DNA of 64,000 nt from JAEWWD01 sp964440115 (lineage in GTDB: Bacteria > Bacillota > Clostridia > Christensenellales > CAG-138), in NCBI GenBank assembly GCA_964440115.1, contig CAYTPV010000001.1:372001-436000 (forward strand). The letters are read 5' to 3'. A program made the position numbers and the translations under genes. Positions 17,904 through 28,400 of the stretch are shown here, piece by piece. The notes below the pieces were generated by a model. It made no database searches. It saw nothing but the letters and a program-made list of their open reading frames with translations, and had not been told where the DNA came from. Position 1 is the stretch's first letter; every line of letters starts with the position of its first letter.

Positions 17904-19136
17904 CTATTTGATACGTCCGCTGCGGGAAAGCTCCGCAATATCCGGAGGACACGAGAACGGCTCACCCGCGGCCTGCATGGCGTTGACGACATCCTTGAGC
18001 CCGCTGCCGGTGGAGATAACGGTAACCGTTTCGTCCGGTTTGATAATGCCCCGTTCTGCCGCAAGCTTTGCGCCGGCTGTGGCAGTCACGCCCGCGGGTT
18101 CGCCGAACACGCCTTCCGTACGGCCTAAGAGACGCATGGCGCTCAATATTTCTTCATCGGATACGGCGATCCACGCGCCGCCGCTCTCACGCACTGCGCG
18201 CAGCGCTTTTTCCGGGTTGCGCGGTACGCCCACCGCAATGCTGTCCGCAATTGTGTTTTCTTCTGTGGGCTTCAAAGCGCAGCCGCATTGTGCCGCATCC
18301 ACAAAGGGGGAGCAGCCCGCGGATTGCACGCCAAGAATTTTGGGAATGCGTTCGATAAGACCAAGCTTATATAAATCAGCAAAGCCGTTGTATACGCCGC
18401 CTATGGTGCAGCCGTCGCCTACGGATACAACTACCCAGTCGGTGGGCAGGAAGCACAGCTGTTCCGCGATTTCCAGAGCAACCGTCTTTTTGCCTTCCGT
18501 CATGATGGGGTTGATACCGGCGTTTCGATTATAGAAGCCCCATTTATCGATTGCCGCACGGGAAAGTTCGAATGTCTGACGATAATCGCCCTGCACGCTG
18601 ACCACGTTCGCACCGAATATCAACAGCTGTGCAACTTTTCCTTTGGGTGCGCGTGAAGGAACAAATATAACCGTTTTCAGGCCCATGCGTGCCGCGTTGC
18701 CCGCGCAGGAAGACGCCGCGTTGCCCGTAGAGGAGCACGCGATGGTTTCATAGCCAAGTTCTCTGGCGCGCGCAACCGCAACGGCGGACGCTCTGTCCTT
18801 GAGCGAGGCAGTCGGATTGAGTCCGTCGTCCTTAATATACAGCGCCTTGACATTGAGTTCGCGCTCGAGCCGATTGGAACGGTACAACGGAGTCCAGCCG
18901 ACGCGCAAATAGCGTTCCCAATCCCGCCCTTCAACAGGCAGAAGCGCGCGGTAGCGCCACATGCTGTTGGTGCGGTCCGCCGCGAGAGTTTCACGGGTAA
19001 ATTCCTTTTTAATCGCCGTATAGTCGAAAATAATATCGAGTATGCCGGTTTCACCGCAATGCGGGCAGGTCAGCATATCTTTTTCATATGAGTATTCACG
19101 ATGACAAATCGTACACTGGTATCCGGATATATACAT
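17904..19136 (-). CDS. thrC: Threonine synthase
   Basis: 410 aa from the ATG at 19136; further upstream in-frame codons lack a ribosome-binding site. It starts with a zinc-ribbon (C8-x2-C11, C24-x2-C27), then a PLP fold-type II domain: TPLYRSNRLE, DDGLNPTASLKDRASAVAV (with the PLP lysine), CSSTGNAASSCAGNAARMG, NAGINPIMTEGKKT, VSVGDGCTIGGVYNGF, and a final VISTGSGLKDV. It makes threonine from O-phosphohomoserine. It appears monocistronic, and other threonine genes are not in the window. Confidence 0.92.
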   Translation of the reverse strand: MYISGYQCTICHREYSYEKDMLTCPHCGETGILDIIFDYTAIKKEFTRETLAADRTNSMWRYRALLPVEGRDWERYLRVGWTPLYRSNRLERELNVKALYIKDDGLNPTASLKDRASAVAVARARELGYETIACSSTGNAASSCAGNAARMGLKTVIFVPSRAPKGKVAQLLIFGANVVSVQGDYRQTFELSRAAIDKWGFYNRNAGINPIMTEGKKTVALEIAEQLCFLPTDWVVVSVGDGCTIGGVYNGFADLYKLGLIERIPKILGVQSAGCSPFVDAAQCGCALKPTEENTIADSIAVGVPRNPEKALRAVRESGGAWIAVSDEEILSAMRLLGRTEGVFGEPAGVTATAGAKLAAERGIIKPDETVTVISTGSGLKDVVNAMQAAGEPFSCPPDIAELSRSGRIK

Positions 19137-19322
19137 TCTTTGGTTCGCCCTTTCGCAAAGATCTGCCCCTGAATGGGGAAAACACCGATATTGCACCATT
19201 ATCTTACTACAGAATCCCCGAATTGTATAGCCGTGCTTGGATTCTATATTATTTTTTTTATGTAAAAAAATATTTTTTTAGCTAGTCTAGGTCGTGTCTT
19301 CATTGACTCACCTTTAGCCGCG

Positions 19323-19350
19323 AAAACCGCACGGGCATAGCCCGCGCGGT
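19323..19350 (-). terminator. Terminator after the first foldase-like gene
   Basis: Stem ACCGCGCGGGC / GCCCGTGCGGT, loop TAT, then TTTTCG on the minus strand; about 30 bases after the stop. Confidence 0.75.
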
Positions 19351-19379
19351 CCATATATTTCTGCTGAAACCGGAGTTTC

Positions 19380-20762
19380 TTACGCGCCTACATCGCGGAT
19401 GAGATCCGGATACCGGGTTACGATGGTGGTATCCTTGAGCCATTCGTCGACCATAGCCGTCCATTCGTCGTCCTGCTTGGTGGTCAGCGTTTCGTCATGC
19501 ATGCTCTGCTTGACTTCTTCAAAGGAACGCTCGCCCGTGGGTTCAGATGCCACAAACTGCAGAATGTGGAAGCCCGCGTCGTCCTTGATTACGCCGGTAT
19601 AGCTGCCCGGTGTGGTCAGCGCAAGCACGGCGTTCTTGATGGCATCGGACCAATCGGAAGAACTGGCGTTCTTGCTCAGGAGCTTGCCCTTTTCCTTAAA
19701 CACGGCAACGCCGTCCGCACCGAAATCGGGGTCCGCATTGGTCTGCATAACTGTATCAAAGCTTTCGCCGTTCTGCAGGCGCTGATATGCGGCTTCGGCG
19801 TCGGCCTTGCTCTTGGAATAATGATCCAAGTAAATCTGATCGTTGGCAGCTGTGAGCTGGTCGATCTCCGCTTGCAGGGCGGTTATTTTATCCGCATTTG
19901 CCGTGGCATCCTGCAGCTTCAGGTCGCGGATATCTTCCTGCTTGTCATTGATGGTGGTCTTGTTTTCCTCGTACTTCGGATCGATTTCATCCGCGGGTAC
20001 GAAGAGTATCTGCTTTACGCGCACATATCCTTCGGGTGCGAAAAGCGGAGGTGTGCCGCCGCTGCGCTCGAAGCTCTCCTGCTTGTCCTTATAAAGACCC
20101 GCGTCTTTGCCGATTTCTTCCTTATCGGAAGCAAGTCTCTTGTCGTAAGCGGTCTTGACTTCGTCATCGGTTACGGTGACTTTTTCATCGAAAGCCGTGC
20201 GCATGTTGTTGATGCACATCTGCAGCACGACCCAATTCTTCATCTGATCGCGCGTGAGGCGTACGTAGCCGTACTGCGCAAAATACTGCGTGGTCAGATC
20301 CGGGTAGATTTCCAGAGCGCGCGCGTCGACATTCGCGCCGGCTTCCTGACCAAGCTCCTGCTGCGCCTGCGCTACTGCGGCTTCATAAATCACCTGATCG
20401 TATTGGGCGGCCTGCTCCTCAGCAGTTTTCTGCTGTTCTTCGCTCAGCTGGGTATACCCCTGCTTTTTGGCCTGATAGGACATCATCTCGACCTCGATGA
20501 TACCATCAAGTATGCTGTCCTGAAACTGATTGAGTCCGTCCTCGGTCGTCGTAGGATCATACCCGAAACTTTTGAGCATGTTCAGGTTGAAATCGAACTG
20601 ATTCACGAACTCGCCCTTTGTAATTTCCTTCTCGCCCACCTTAGCCACGATCTGCGCCTTGTTCTTTTGATCATTCACGCTGACCAAGCTGCACCCGAGC
20701 ACAGACACCGTCATCAGCAGCGCCATGGCGGCAGCGAGAAATAGTTTCAGTTTGCTCTTCAT
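19380..20762 (-). CDS. Parvulin-type peptidyl-prolyl isomerase lipoprotein (PrsA/SurA-like)
   Basis: 460 aa from the ATG at 20762 (AGGAG at 9 bases; a TTG lies one codon earlier). Lipobox V-L-G-C24 anchors it to the outer face of the membrane. A SurA_N-like helical region follows (VAKVGEKEITKGEFVNQFDF and onward). From about residue 225 there is a parvulin domain (EGYVRVKQILFVP) split by a coiled-coil-like insertion of about 50 residues before SKADAEAAYQRLQNGESFDTV. The domain ends with DAGFHILQFV. It probably helps fold exported proteins. It follows a paralogue 109 bases upstream. Confidence 0.88.
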   Translation of the reverse strand: MKSKLKLFLAAAMALLMTVSVLGCSLVSVNDQKNKAQIVAKVGEKEITKGEFVNQFDFNLNMLKSFGYDPTTTEDGLNQFQDSILDGIIEVEMMSYQAKKQGYTQLSEEQQKTAEEQAAQYDQVIYEAAVAQAQQELGQEAGANVDARALEIYPDLTTQYFAQYGYVRLTRDQMKNWVVLQMCINNMRTAFDEKVTVTDDEVKTAYDKRLASDKEEIGKDAGLYKDKQESFERSGGTPPLFAPEGYVRVKQILFVPADEIDPKYEENKTTINDKQEDIRDLKLQDATANADKITALQAEIDQLTAANDQIYLDHYSKSKADAEAAYQRLQNGESFDTVMQTNADPDFGADGVAVFKEKGKLLSKNASSSDWSDAIKNAVLALTTPGSYTGVIKDDAGFHILQFVASEPTGERSFEEVKQSMHDETLTTKQDDEWTAMVDEWLKDTTIVTRYPDLIRDVGA

Positions 20763-20871
20763 CAATGCGTTCTCCTTTTATCGGCTGTATTTCCTTGCAT
20801 AATGCTATTGATCGTTCGGGCTATTTCACGCGAAGCGAAGTAGCCGGCTGAATACGGAGCATACAGATCGC

Positions 20872-22206
20872 TTAAAGCTTATCCGTATACAGCTTTACAA
20901 TACCTTCTTCGTCTGCCTTCTTCGCGTATTCATCCTGTTGGAAGTAAAGCTTCTTTTTCAGGGAAGCCCTGAGCAGATTCTCTATATCCGTTTTGACTTC
21001 TTCATAAGGCAGCGTGCCCGGCAGGTTGACGAGGCAAATAATGCATACGCCGTCCTGCATGCGCACAGCGGGAGAAATATCGCCGACATTCTTCAATGCA
21101 AGCGCCGCGCTGCGATAGGCTTCTTCTATGGGCGACTTGCTCGTATTAGCGTTTGAGGAAGAATCAGCGGCAGCCGTGCCGTTGGAATCGGTGCTCGCGC
21201 TGCCAGTGTTGGCAGGAGCGGCCGCGCTGACATAATAGCTGATTTTATGCGAATCCTCTGTGCGAAGCTCGCGCACTTTAAAGAATCCATCCTTCAAAGC
21301 TTCCTCGCGGATAGGATCAATGGACTTTTCCAGCTGCTTATACGCATCCTCAAGTATTTTGTTGTACGCTTTGGTTACGCGTTCTAGGCCGGCCTTTCTG
21401 GTGGTAGCCGCAATGGAATCCTTGCCGTCGCTCTTGACTGCAAGCATGTATTCGGAGGCCGCCTGTTTGACGGTCTGCTGGGCTTTGGTAAGATCAGCCT
21501 TCTGCCTGTCCGTAAACTTGAGCATGATACGGGCTGTCTCCATCGTTCCCTGCGGAATGACGATGGCGACGTCCGGCTGGTTCTCTGCAAACGCGTTCGG
21601 GTTATTCGTGAGCGCCTTTGTCTGGGCAGCGACCTGCTCGTCGTAATACGCGCGGATCTCTTCCTCGGTTACATCGTGCTTGATGCCCAAGCTGTCGTAC
21701 AGGAGGCCAAGCACGTATTCATCCCGCAGCACGCTGCGCATACGGTCGGCGGTCATACCGGCGTCCTTGAGCGTATCGTTATAGGATTGTTCGGCCTTGC
21801 GACGGCCGCTTTCATCTGTGCCATACTGCACCATAAGCGCATCGATGGCCTTGTTGTAAACATCCAGATATTTCTGGTCGATTTCTGCTTCCTGCTCAGC
21901 GGTAAGGTTATATAACCCCTGCTTGCGGGCCATTTCTTTCATTGCTGCCTCGCCAACCTGAGCGCTCAGAATATTCTGTTTATATTCCTTATACTGCTTT
22001 TTGTAAGCGGGCTGCGTCAGATCCACACCGGCATACGTTTCATAGCCTTTGAGCTGCTGTCTGAGCCTGTACTCAAAATACCACCGGTAAATCGGCGTTT
22101 CCCCTACCGTGCCGACGACATCATCCGGGTTTCTCGCGCAGCCGGCAAAAACTAACAGCGCAAAGAGCAGAGCCAGCATCAACGCAAGCATCCTTTTCCC
22201 CATCAT
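20872..22206 (-). CDS. SurA/PrsA-like foldase lipoprotein, divergent parvulin domain
   Basis: 444 aa from the ATG at 22206, which lies 8 bases after AAGGAG; an ATG at 22212 is too close to that site. Lipobox F-A-G-C23. The N-terminal half resembles SurA_N (VVGTVGETPIYRWYFEYRLR, long helices). The region where the parvulin domain is expected is divergent: TARIMLKF could be the first strand, but a long helix follows, then a Ser/Thr/Asn-rich low-complexity stretch. The end (ALKNVGDISPAVRMQDGVCI) still resembles a parvulin C-terminal half. It may be a chaperone with little isomerase activity. Probably co-transcribed with the paralogue downstream. Confidence 0.75.
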   Translation of the reverse strand: MMGKRMLALMLALLFALLVFAGCARNPDDVVGTVGETPIYRWYFEYRLRQQLKGYETYAGVDLTQPAYKKQYKEYKQNILSAQVGEAAMKEMARKQGLYNLTAEQEAEIDQKYLDVYNKAIDALMVQYGTDESGRRKAEQSYNDTLKDAGMTADRMRSVLRDEYVLGLLYDSLGIKHDVTEEEIRAYYDEQVAAQTKALTNNPNAFAENQPDVAIVIPQGTMETARIMLKFTDRQKADLTKAQQTVKQAASEYMLAVKSDGKDSIAATTRKAGLERVTKAYNKILEDAYKQLEKSIDPIREEALKDGFFKVRELRTEDSHKISYYVSAAAPANTGSASTDSNGTAAADSSSNANTSKSPIEEAYRSAALALKNVGDISPAVRMQDGVCIICLVNLPGTLPYEEVKTDIENLLRASLKKKLYFQQDEYAKKADEEGIVKLYTDKL

Positions 22207-22212
22207 GCGCAT

Positions 22213-22525
22213 TTCTCCTTCGTGCTTCCTATGAATATACAGCTGTGAAAGCCTATACCCACGGCTATCCCATTATACCCATTTCATGTGCGCGATGCAA
22301 CGCATAATACTGTAAACAAAGTGTGGCACTTTATTCAGCCACTGACACACATGTCGCTGCATAATGGCGTATGAAAAGCGTAGTCACATCTATCTGGGGG
22401 GTATCCCGCGTAACAAGATAAGCATGACAATCGTTTGGTATTTATATAAGCCATACACCTAACCGCGATTGTTTCAGCACGGCATGCAATGTATAATGAA
22501 AAAAGGTTATTACAGGAGGAACTGC
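22213..22525. promoter_or_regulatory. Divergent intergenic region of the foldase and P-type ATPase genes
   Basis: Two promoters point outward. Minus strand: TTGCAT (22300-22295), 17 bases, TATAAT (22277-22272). Plus strand: TTGTTT (22469-22474), 17 bases, TATAAT (22492-22497), 28 bases before the ATPase start. Between them, at about 22346-22375, is a degenerate fragment (ACACATGTCGCTGCATAATGG) of the dispersed repeat found after mfd. Confidence 0.7.
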
Positions 22526-24877
22526 ATGCAACAGCCGCAGCGCTATACGCCTGACGCCAACATCGGCCTCACGGCGCAGCAGGTGCGCGCGCGCCAGGAG
22601 GAGGGCTTGGTCAACGCACAGCCCCCTCGGGTTACTAAAAGCGTCGCGCAAATACTGCGGGATAATATCTGTACGTTTTTCAACGCCATCAACGCGGGGA
22701 TATTCGTATCGCTGCTATTTGTGGAATCCTATACGAACATGCTGTTCATGGGCGTAGTGCTTTCCAATCTGCTCATCGGCATTATTCAGGAGCTGCGCGC
22801 AAAGCGCGCTGTGGAACGGCTGAGCGTGCTGAGCGCCCCTACCGCCATAGTCGTTCGCGATGGAAGGCAGGAGGAAATTCCCACCGACCGCATCGTACTC
22901 GACGACGTCGTGTGCCTTTCCATCGGCAAGCAGGTGCCTGCCGACGCCGTTGTATTGACGGGTGTCGCGGAAGCCGACGAATCGCTGCTGACGGGAGAAT
23001 CCGACCCGCAAATAAAACGCCCGGGCGACCGGCTACTTTCGGGCAGCTTTATTGTATCCGGTTCCGTATGCTCCCGCGCGGACAGCGTGGGAGAGCAAAG
23101 CTATGCTGCGCAGCTTGCGCAGGAAGCGCGCCGTTACAGGCGGTTTGACTCGCAGTTAATGCAGGCGCTCAGGCGCATCATCCGGTTTTCCGGCTCCTTC
23201 GTGCTGCCGCTGGGCGCTTTGCTGTTTCTGCGCGCGTATTTTGAGCTGAGGCACCCGCTGCAAAGCGCAGTCGAACAGGTGGCCGCCGCCATGCTGGGCA
23301 TGATCCCCTCGGGGCTCATGCTGCTCACCAGCGTATCTCTTGCGGTGGGCGTCGTTGCGCTGACGCGCCGCAGAACATTGGCGCAGGAGCTTTACTGCAT
23401 TGAAACGCTTTCGCGCGTGGATATGCTTTGCCTTGATAAAACCGGGACTCTCACTACGGGCAATATGCAGCTTGCGCAGGTTTGGGTTCCCGAAGGGAAC
23501 CAAGCCGCAACGCAAGCTCTGTTGGGAGTATTCGTGCATTCCCTTCCCGCGGATAACGCAACAGCCCGCGCGCTGCACAAGCGGTTTGATTCGGCCCCAG
23601 CGCATACGACCCCCTTGCCTGCAGGCGTAACGCCGTTTTCTTCAGCGCGCAAGTACAGCGCCGTTTCGTTTGCGGATTACACTTTGTACATGGGTGCGAT
23701 ACAGGCAGTCTGCCCCGACCTGCCGCAGGTGTTTTTAAAGGAAGCCGACCGCGCCGCGGCGGAGGGCTATCGCGTGCTGCTGTTTGCAAAAAGCGATGTC
23801 GGAGGAGAGCCTCTGCCGCCGGATCAGGCCAGCCCCGAGCCGCTTGGGCTGCTGCTGCTGCTCGACGAATTAAGGCCGGACGCTGCCGACACGCTGCGTT
23901 TCTTTGCGGAGGAAGGCGTAACGGTAAAGCTTATTTCGGGGGATGATCCGCGCACGGTTTCGGCCATCGCGCACAGGCTCGGGCTATCAGGATACGACGC
24001 GTATGTGGATGCCTATTCGGCAACAGAAGAAGAACTCTTAAAAAAAGCGGAAACCCACACCATATTCGGGCGCGTATCCCCGCAGCAAAAGCGCGCGCTG
24101 CTCATGGCTTTAAAAGCCAACGGGCACACGGTAGCCATGACAGGCGACGGCGTGAACGACGTGCTTGCCCTAAAGGAAGCGGATTGCAGTGTAGCGCTCG
24201 GGGCAGGCAGCGACGCGGCCAAGCAGATTTCGCAGCTTGTGCTGCTGGACAACGATTTTTCCGCGCTGCCCCATGTGGTGATGGAAGGCCGCCGCGTCAT
24301 CAACAACATCACGCGGACTGCGTCGCTGTTTCTGGTGAAGACGATCTCTTCCTTTTTGATGACGCTATCGAGCGTGCTGTTCGCACTGGCGTATCCGTTC
24401 CAGCCCATACAGCTATCCTTAATCGGCATGATGACGGTGGGCATTCCTTCGTTCTTTCTGGCGCTGGAGCCGAGCCGCACGCGTATAAAGGGCGACTTCC
24501 TGCGTCAGGTGCTCTCTCATGCTCTGCCCGGCGCACTGTGCGTGTTCCTGTATACGCTCGCTGCCGGTCTGATCGGACGGCGCATGGGTCTTCCCTATGC
24601 GCAGATCAACACGCTGTGCGTGTATCTCGCGGGGGCTGCGGGGCTGTGCGTGCTGCTGCGCGTGTGCCTGCCGTTTGCGCGTATGCGCGGCATACTCTTT
24701 TTCTGCATGGCTGCTCTGTTCCTTGCGGGTGTCACGGTGCTGCACGGTCCGCTGGAATTGGAAAAGCTGTCGAATACCCCGCTGACATGGATCGCCGCGG
24801 CGTTAGCGGCGCTGTGCTACCCGATGCTGTCGGTTTTGTCCCGCGCGGTTCGGCGTATACTCAAGGTGGAGGCATAA
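22526..24877 (+). CDS. P-type cation-transporting ATPase (CtpE-like)
   Basis: 783 aa from the ATG at 22526 after AGGAGGA. Features in order: an actuator domain with LLTGES near residue 157, membrane segments including MIPSGLMLLTSVSLAVG, the phosphorylation motif LDKTGTLT near residue 303, GDDPRTVSAIA, TGDGVNDVLAL near residue 539, then a C-terminal membrane bundle. There is no heavy-metal-binding domain. It resembles the CtpE-type P2 pumps (calcium in the characterised mycobacterial case). The M4 motif is P-S-G-L where CtpE and SERCA have P-E-G-L, so the ion carried is uncertain. The stop is one base before pth. Confidence 0.88.
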   Translation: MQQPQRYTPDANIGLTAQQVRARQEEGLVNAQPPRVTKSVAQILRDNICTFFNAINAGIFVSLLFVESYTNMLFMGVVLSNLLIGIIQELRAKRAVERLSVLSAPTAIVVRDGRQEEIPTDRIVLDDVVCLSIGKQVPADAVVLTGVAEADESLLTGESDPQIKRPGDRLLSGSFIVSGSVCSRADSVGEQSYAAQLAQEARRYRRFDSQLMQALRRIIRFSGSFVLPLGALLFLRAYFELRHPLQSAVEQVAAAMLGMIPSGLMLLTSVSLAVGVVALTRRRTLAQELYCIETLSRVDMLCLDKTGTLTTGNMQLAQVWVPEGNQAATQALLGVFVHSLPADNATARALHKRFDSAPAHTTPLPAGVTPFSSARKYSAVSFADYTLYMGAIQAVCPDLPQVFLKEADRAAAEGYRVLLFAKSDVGGEPLPPDQASPEPLGLLLLLDELRPDAADTLRFFAEEGVTVKLISGDDPRTVSAIAHRLGLSGYDAYVDAYSATEEELLKKAETHTIFGRVSPQQKRALLMALKANGHTVAMTGDGVNDVLALKEADCSVALGAGSDAAKQISQLVLLDNDFSALPHVVMEGRRVINNITRTASLFLVKTISSFLMTLSSVLFALAYPFQPIQLSLIGMMTVGIPSFFLALEPSRTRIKGDFLRQVLSHALPGALCVFLYTLAAGLIGRRMGLPYAQINTLCVYLAGAAGLCVLLRVCLPFARMRGILFFCMAALFLAGVTVLHGPLELEKLSNTPLTWIAAALAALCYPMLSVLSRAVRRILKVEA

Positions 24878-24878
24878 T

Positions 24879-25472
24879 ATGTTTTTAATCGTAGGCCTGG
24901 GCAACCCGGGCATCGCCTACCGGTCTTCCCGCCACAACGCGGGCTTTTTGGCGTTGGACGTGCTGGCCGAGCGGCTCAATATCGCGCTGGTTAAACGCGC
25001 GCACAAAGCCATTGTCGGCGAAGGATACTGTAACGGACAAAAGGTAATACTTGCAAAGCCGCAGACGTATATGAACCTAAGCGGCGAATCCGTGCAGTCG
25101 CTGCTTTCCTATTACAAGCTGCCCTTAGACAGGTTGGTCGTGCTCTACGACGACATCGACCTTTCTGTAGGGGATATCCGAATTAGAGCCTCGGGCAGTG
25201 CGGGCACGCACAACGGCATGCGTTCCATACTTGTCTGCTTGGGTAATGAGGAAGGTTTTCCGCGCGTGCGCATAGGCGTAGGCAAGCAGAAGCCCGGGCG
25301 AGATCTCGCATCGCATGTGCTGGGCAAGCCCGCGGCGGAGGAGCAGGAACTGCTCGAACAGGCGTATCAAAACGCGGCCGAAGCCGCCGCCCTCATCGTG
25401 GACGGACGGCTGCTGGACGCGCAGACAAAATATAACAAACGAAAAAAGAACGCGGAACCGGAGGAGGCATGA
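24879..25472 (+). CDS. pth: Peptidyl-tRNA hydrolase
   Basis: 197 aa, usual length. It has the catalytic set: N9 and H19 in VGLGNPGIAYRSSRHNAGF, KPQTYMNLSGESV, the aspartate in VLYDDIDLSVG, and GSAGTHNGMRSI. It frees peptides from stalled peptidyl-tRNAs. It sits between the ATPase gene (1 base away) and mfd (4-base ATGA overlap); the pth-mfd order is common in Firmicutes. Confidence 0.97.
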   Translation: MFLIVGLGNPGIAYRSSRHNAGFLALDVLAERLNIALVKRAHKAIVGEGYCNGQKVILAKPQTYMNLSGESVQSLLSYYKLPLDRLVVLYDDIDLSVGDIRIRASGSAGTHNGMRSILVCLGNEEGFPRVRIGVGKQKPGRDLASHVLGKPAAEEQELLEQAYQNAAEAAALIVDGRLLDAQTKYNKRKKNAEPEEA

Positions 25473-28400
25473 CGGAGCAAACGCACCCGCTGCTGCAGGT
25501 GCTCAAAGAATCGCCGGAATACAACCGGCTTGAGGAGATCCTTACCGGCGCGGAAGGCCCCGCGGCGGCTTTTGGTCTGCCCGAAGCGCACAGGGCGCAT
25601 GTATTCGCTGCACTTGCACGCGAGCGAGGGGGGCTTTTCATCGCATCCGGCGAGCAGGCGGCGGAAAAGCTGTACCAGCTTTCCTCGGCGCTCAACCCGG
25701 ATATCGTACTGCTGCCCGCCCGTGAACTTCCGCTCGTCAACGCGTATGCCGCATCGGGTGAAGGCGCGAAAACGCGTATCGCATCGCTCATACGGCTCGC
25801 GCTGCAAAAGCGCATAGGCGTTATCGTTTCGGCCGAAGCCGCATTGCAGCGGCTTGCGCCGCCGGAGGTACTGCGCCACGCAGCGCATACGCTTAAACTG
25901 GGCGGCATTCATCCGCCCCGTGAACTGCTTCGGCAACTGAGCGACGCGGGCTACGAGCCGGTGGAGCTTGTGGAAGGGCCGGGACAGGCGGCTTTGCGCG
26001 GCGATATACTCGATATATACCCGCCGCACGCGCAGCAGCCCTGCCGCGTGGAATTCTTCGACGACGAGATCGACCGCATGAGCCTGTTTGATCCCGTCAG
26101 CCAGCGCTCGCTCGAGCGCGTAACAGAAATACTGCTGCCGCCCGCCACCGAAGCGCCGCAGGACGCGGCGGTGATCGCCCGGGCGCTTTTAGCCATACAC
26201 GGCGCGAAAGGATTCGACGCACAGCGCACGGCGTTTGAACAGGGACACGCCTGCCCCGGCGCGGAAACGCTGCTGCCCGTATTGTACGAAGGCACATACA
26301 GCATATTCGACTACCTGCCCGCCGACGCGCCCATACTGCTTGAAGAACCACATCGCGTGGAAGAGGCTGCGGAAGCCGCTTCCCGCCTGTTCATGCAATC
26401 CGTTACAGCCATGCTGGATCGCGGCGAAGGCATTGCCGAGCAGGCAGACCTGCAAATGACGGCCGACGCGCTGTTCCGGCTGCTGCATACGCCGCGTACC
26501 GGTCTTTTATTTACGCTCACGCGTAGTTTTACGCGCATACGAATCAGGGAAAGCGTACAGTTTGACGCGCGCCCCGCGCCGCAATATCCCGGCGAGCGGG
26601 CGGAACTGGCGCGGGATATCGCGCTCGCGCGCAGAACGGGAGCGGCCATACTGTTGTTTGCGGGTGCTCATGCGCAGCGCGTGCAGCAGCAGTTACTCGA
26701 TGAAGACTGCGAAACGGCGCGCGCGGAGACATTGACGCGTTTGCCGGTACGCGGCGAAGCTCTTATATTGGATGAAAGTCTGCCGCAGGGTTTTGTATAC
26801 CCATCGCTGCGGCTTACCGTACTTACTGAAGCAGAGTTGTTTGGCTTTACGCGGACGGCCGCACGCAAGCGGCAGTCAAACAAGCCTAGGCTGATGTTCT
26901 CAGAACTGCGGCCGGGCGATCTCGTGGTGCATGAAACGCACGGTATTGGACGTTTTGTAGGCGTGGAAGCGCTTACGGTGCAGGACAACACGCGGGATTA
27001 TCTGCTCATGGAATACATGGGCGGCGACCGCCTGTATATCCCAACCGATCAGCTCGACCGCGTGCAGAAATACGTTGGCTCCGACGACGAGCCCAAATTA
27101 TCCAAACTGGGCGGCAGCGAGTGGCAGCGACAGGTCAGCCGCGCGAAAAGCGCAGTCAAGGAACTGGCGTTCGATCTTGCCAAGCTGTACGCGACACGGC
27201 AGGACACGCAGGGCTTTGCGTTCTCACACGATACGCCTTGGCAGCGGCAGCTTGAAGAGCGTTTTCCCTATACGGAAACGCCGGACCAACTTCAAAGCAT
27301 TGAAGAGATCAAACGCGATATGGAAAGCGGCCGCGTCATGGACCGGCTGCTGTGCGGCGATGTGGGCTACGGCAAAACGGAAGTGGCGCTGCGCGCCGCT
27401 TTCAAAGCCGTGCAGGACAGCAAACAGGTTGCCTTCCTTGTGCCGACCACCATACTCGCGCAGCAGCACTACAACACGCTCTCCACCCGCTTTTCAGGGT
27501 TTCCTGTGCGGGTAGCGCTGCTCTCCCGCTTTAAATCGGCGCAGGAGATCAAACAAACCAAACAGGCGCTCATGAACGGGCAGGTCGATGTCGTGGTGGG
27601 GACGCACGCGCTGCTTTCCAAGGATGTGAAATTCAAGGATCTGGGGCTTTTGGTTATCGACGAGGAACAGCGCTTCGGCGTAGGGCACAAGGAACAGATC
27701 AAGACTCTCAAAACCAATGTGGACGTTCTTACGCTGAGCGCTACGCCCATACCGCGCACGCTGCATATGTCCATGATCGGCATACGCGATATGAGCATCA
27801 TCGATACGCCGCCGGAAGATCGCTACCCTGTGCAGACCTATGTGCTGGAGTATTCGGATATCCTGCTGTGCGACGCCGTCAGAAAAGAGCTTTCGCGCGG
27901 CGGGCAATGCTACATCGTTTATAATCAGGTACACCGGCTGGAACGGTTCGCCGAGCACCTCCGCGCGATGCTGCCCGAGGTATCAGTCGCCTGCGCGCAC
28001 GGCCAGATGAACGAGCGCGCGCTCGAGCGCGTGATGCTGGATTTCATGGAAGAACGCTACAATGTTCTGCTGTGCAGCACGATCATTGAAAACGGACTGG
28101 ATATCGCAAACGTCAATACGCTGTTCGTGCTTGAAGCCGACCGCATGGGCCTTTCGCAGCTCTATCAGCTGCGCGGGCGGGTTGGCCGGTCCTCGCGGCT
28201 TGGATACGCGTATTTCACATTCATGCGCGACAGGGCTTTGACCGAAGTAGCGCAAAAGCGGCTGATGGCGCTTACGGAATTTGCGCAGTTCGGCGCGGGC
28301 CGCGAAATCGCGCTGCGGGATTTGGAAATCCGGGGCGCGGGCAGCTTATTAGGCGCGCAGCAGCACGGGCATATCGCGGATATCGGCTACGAGTATTATA

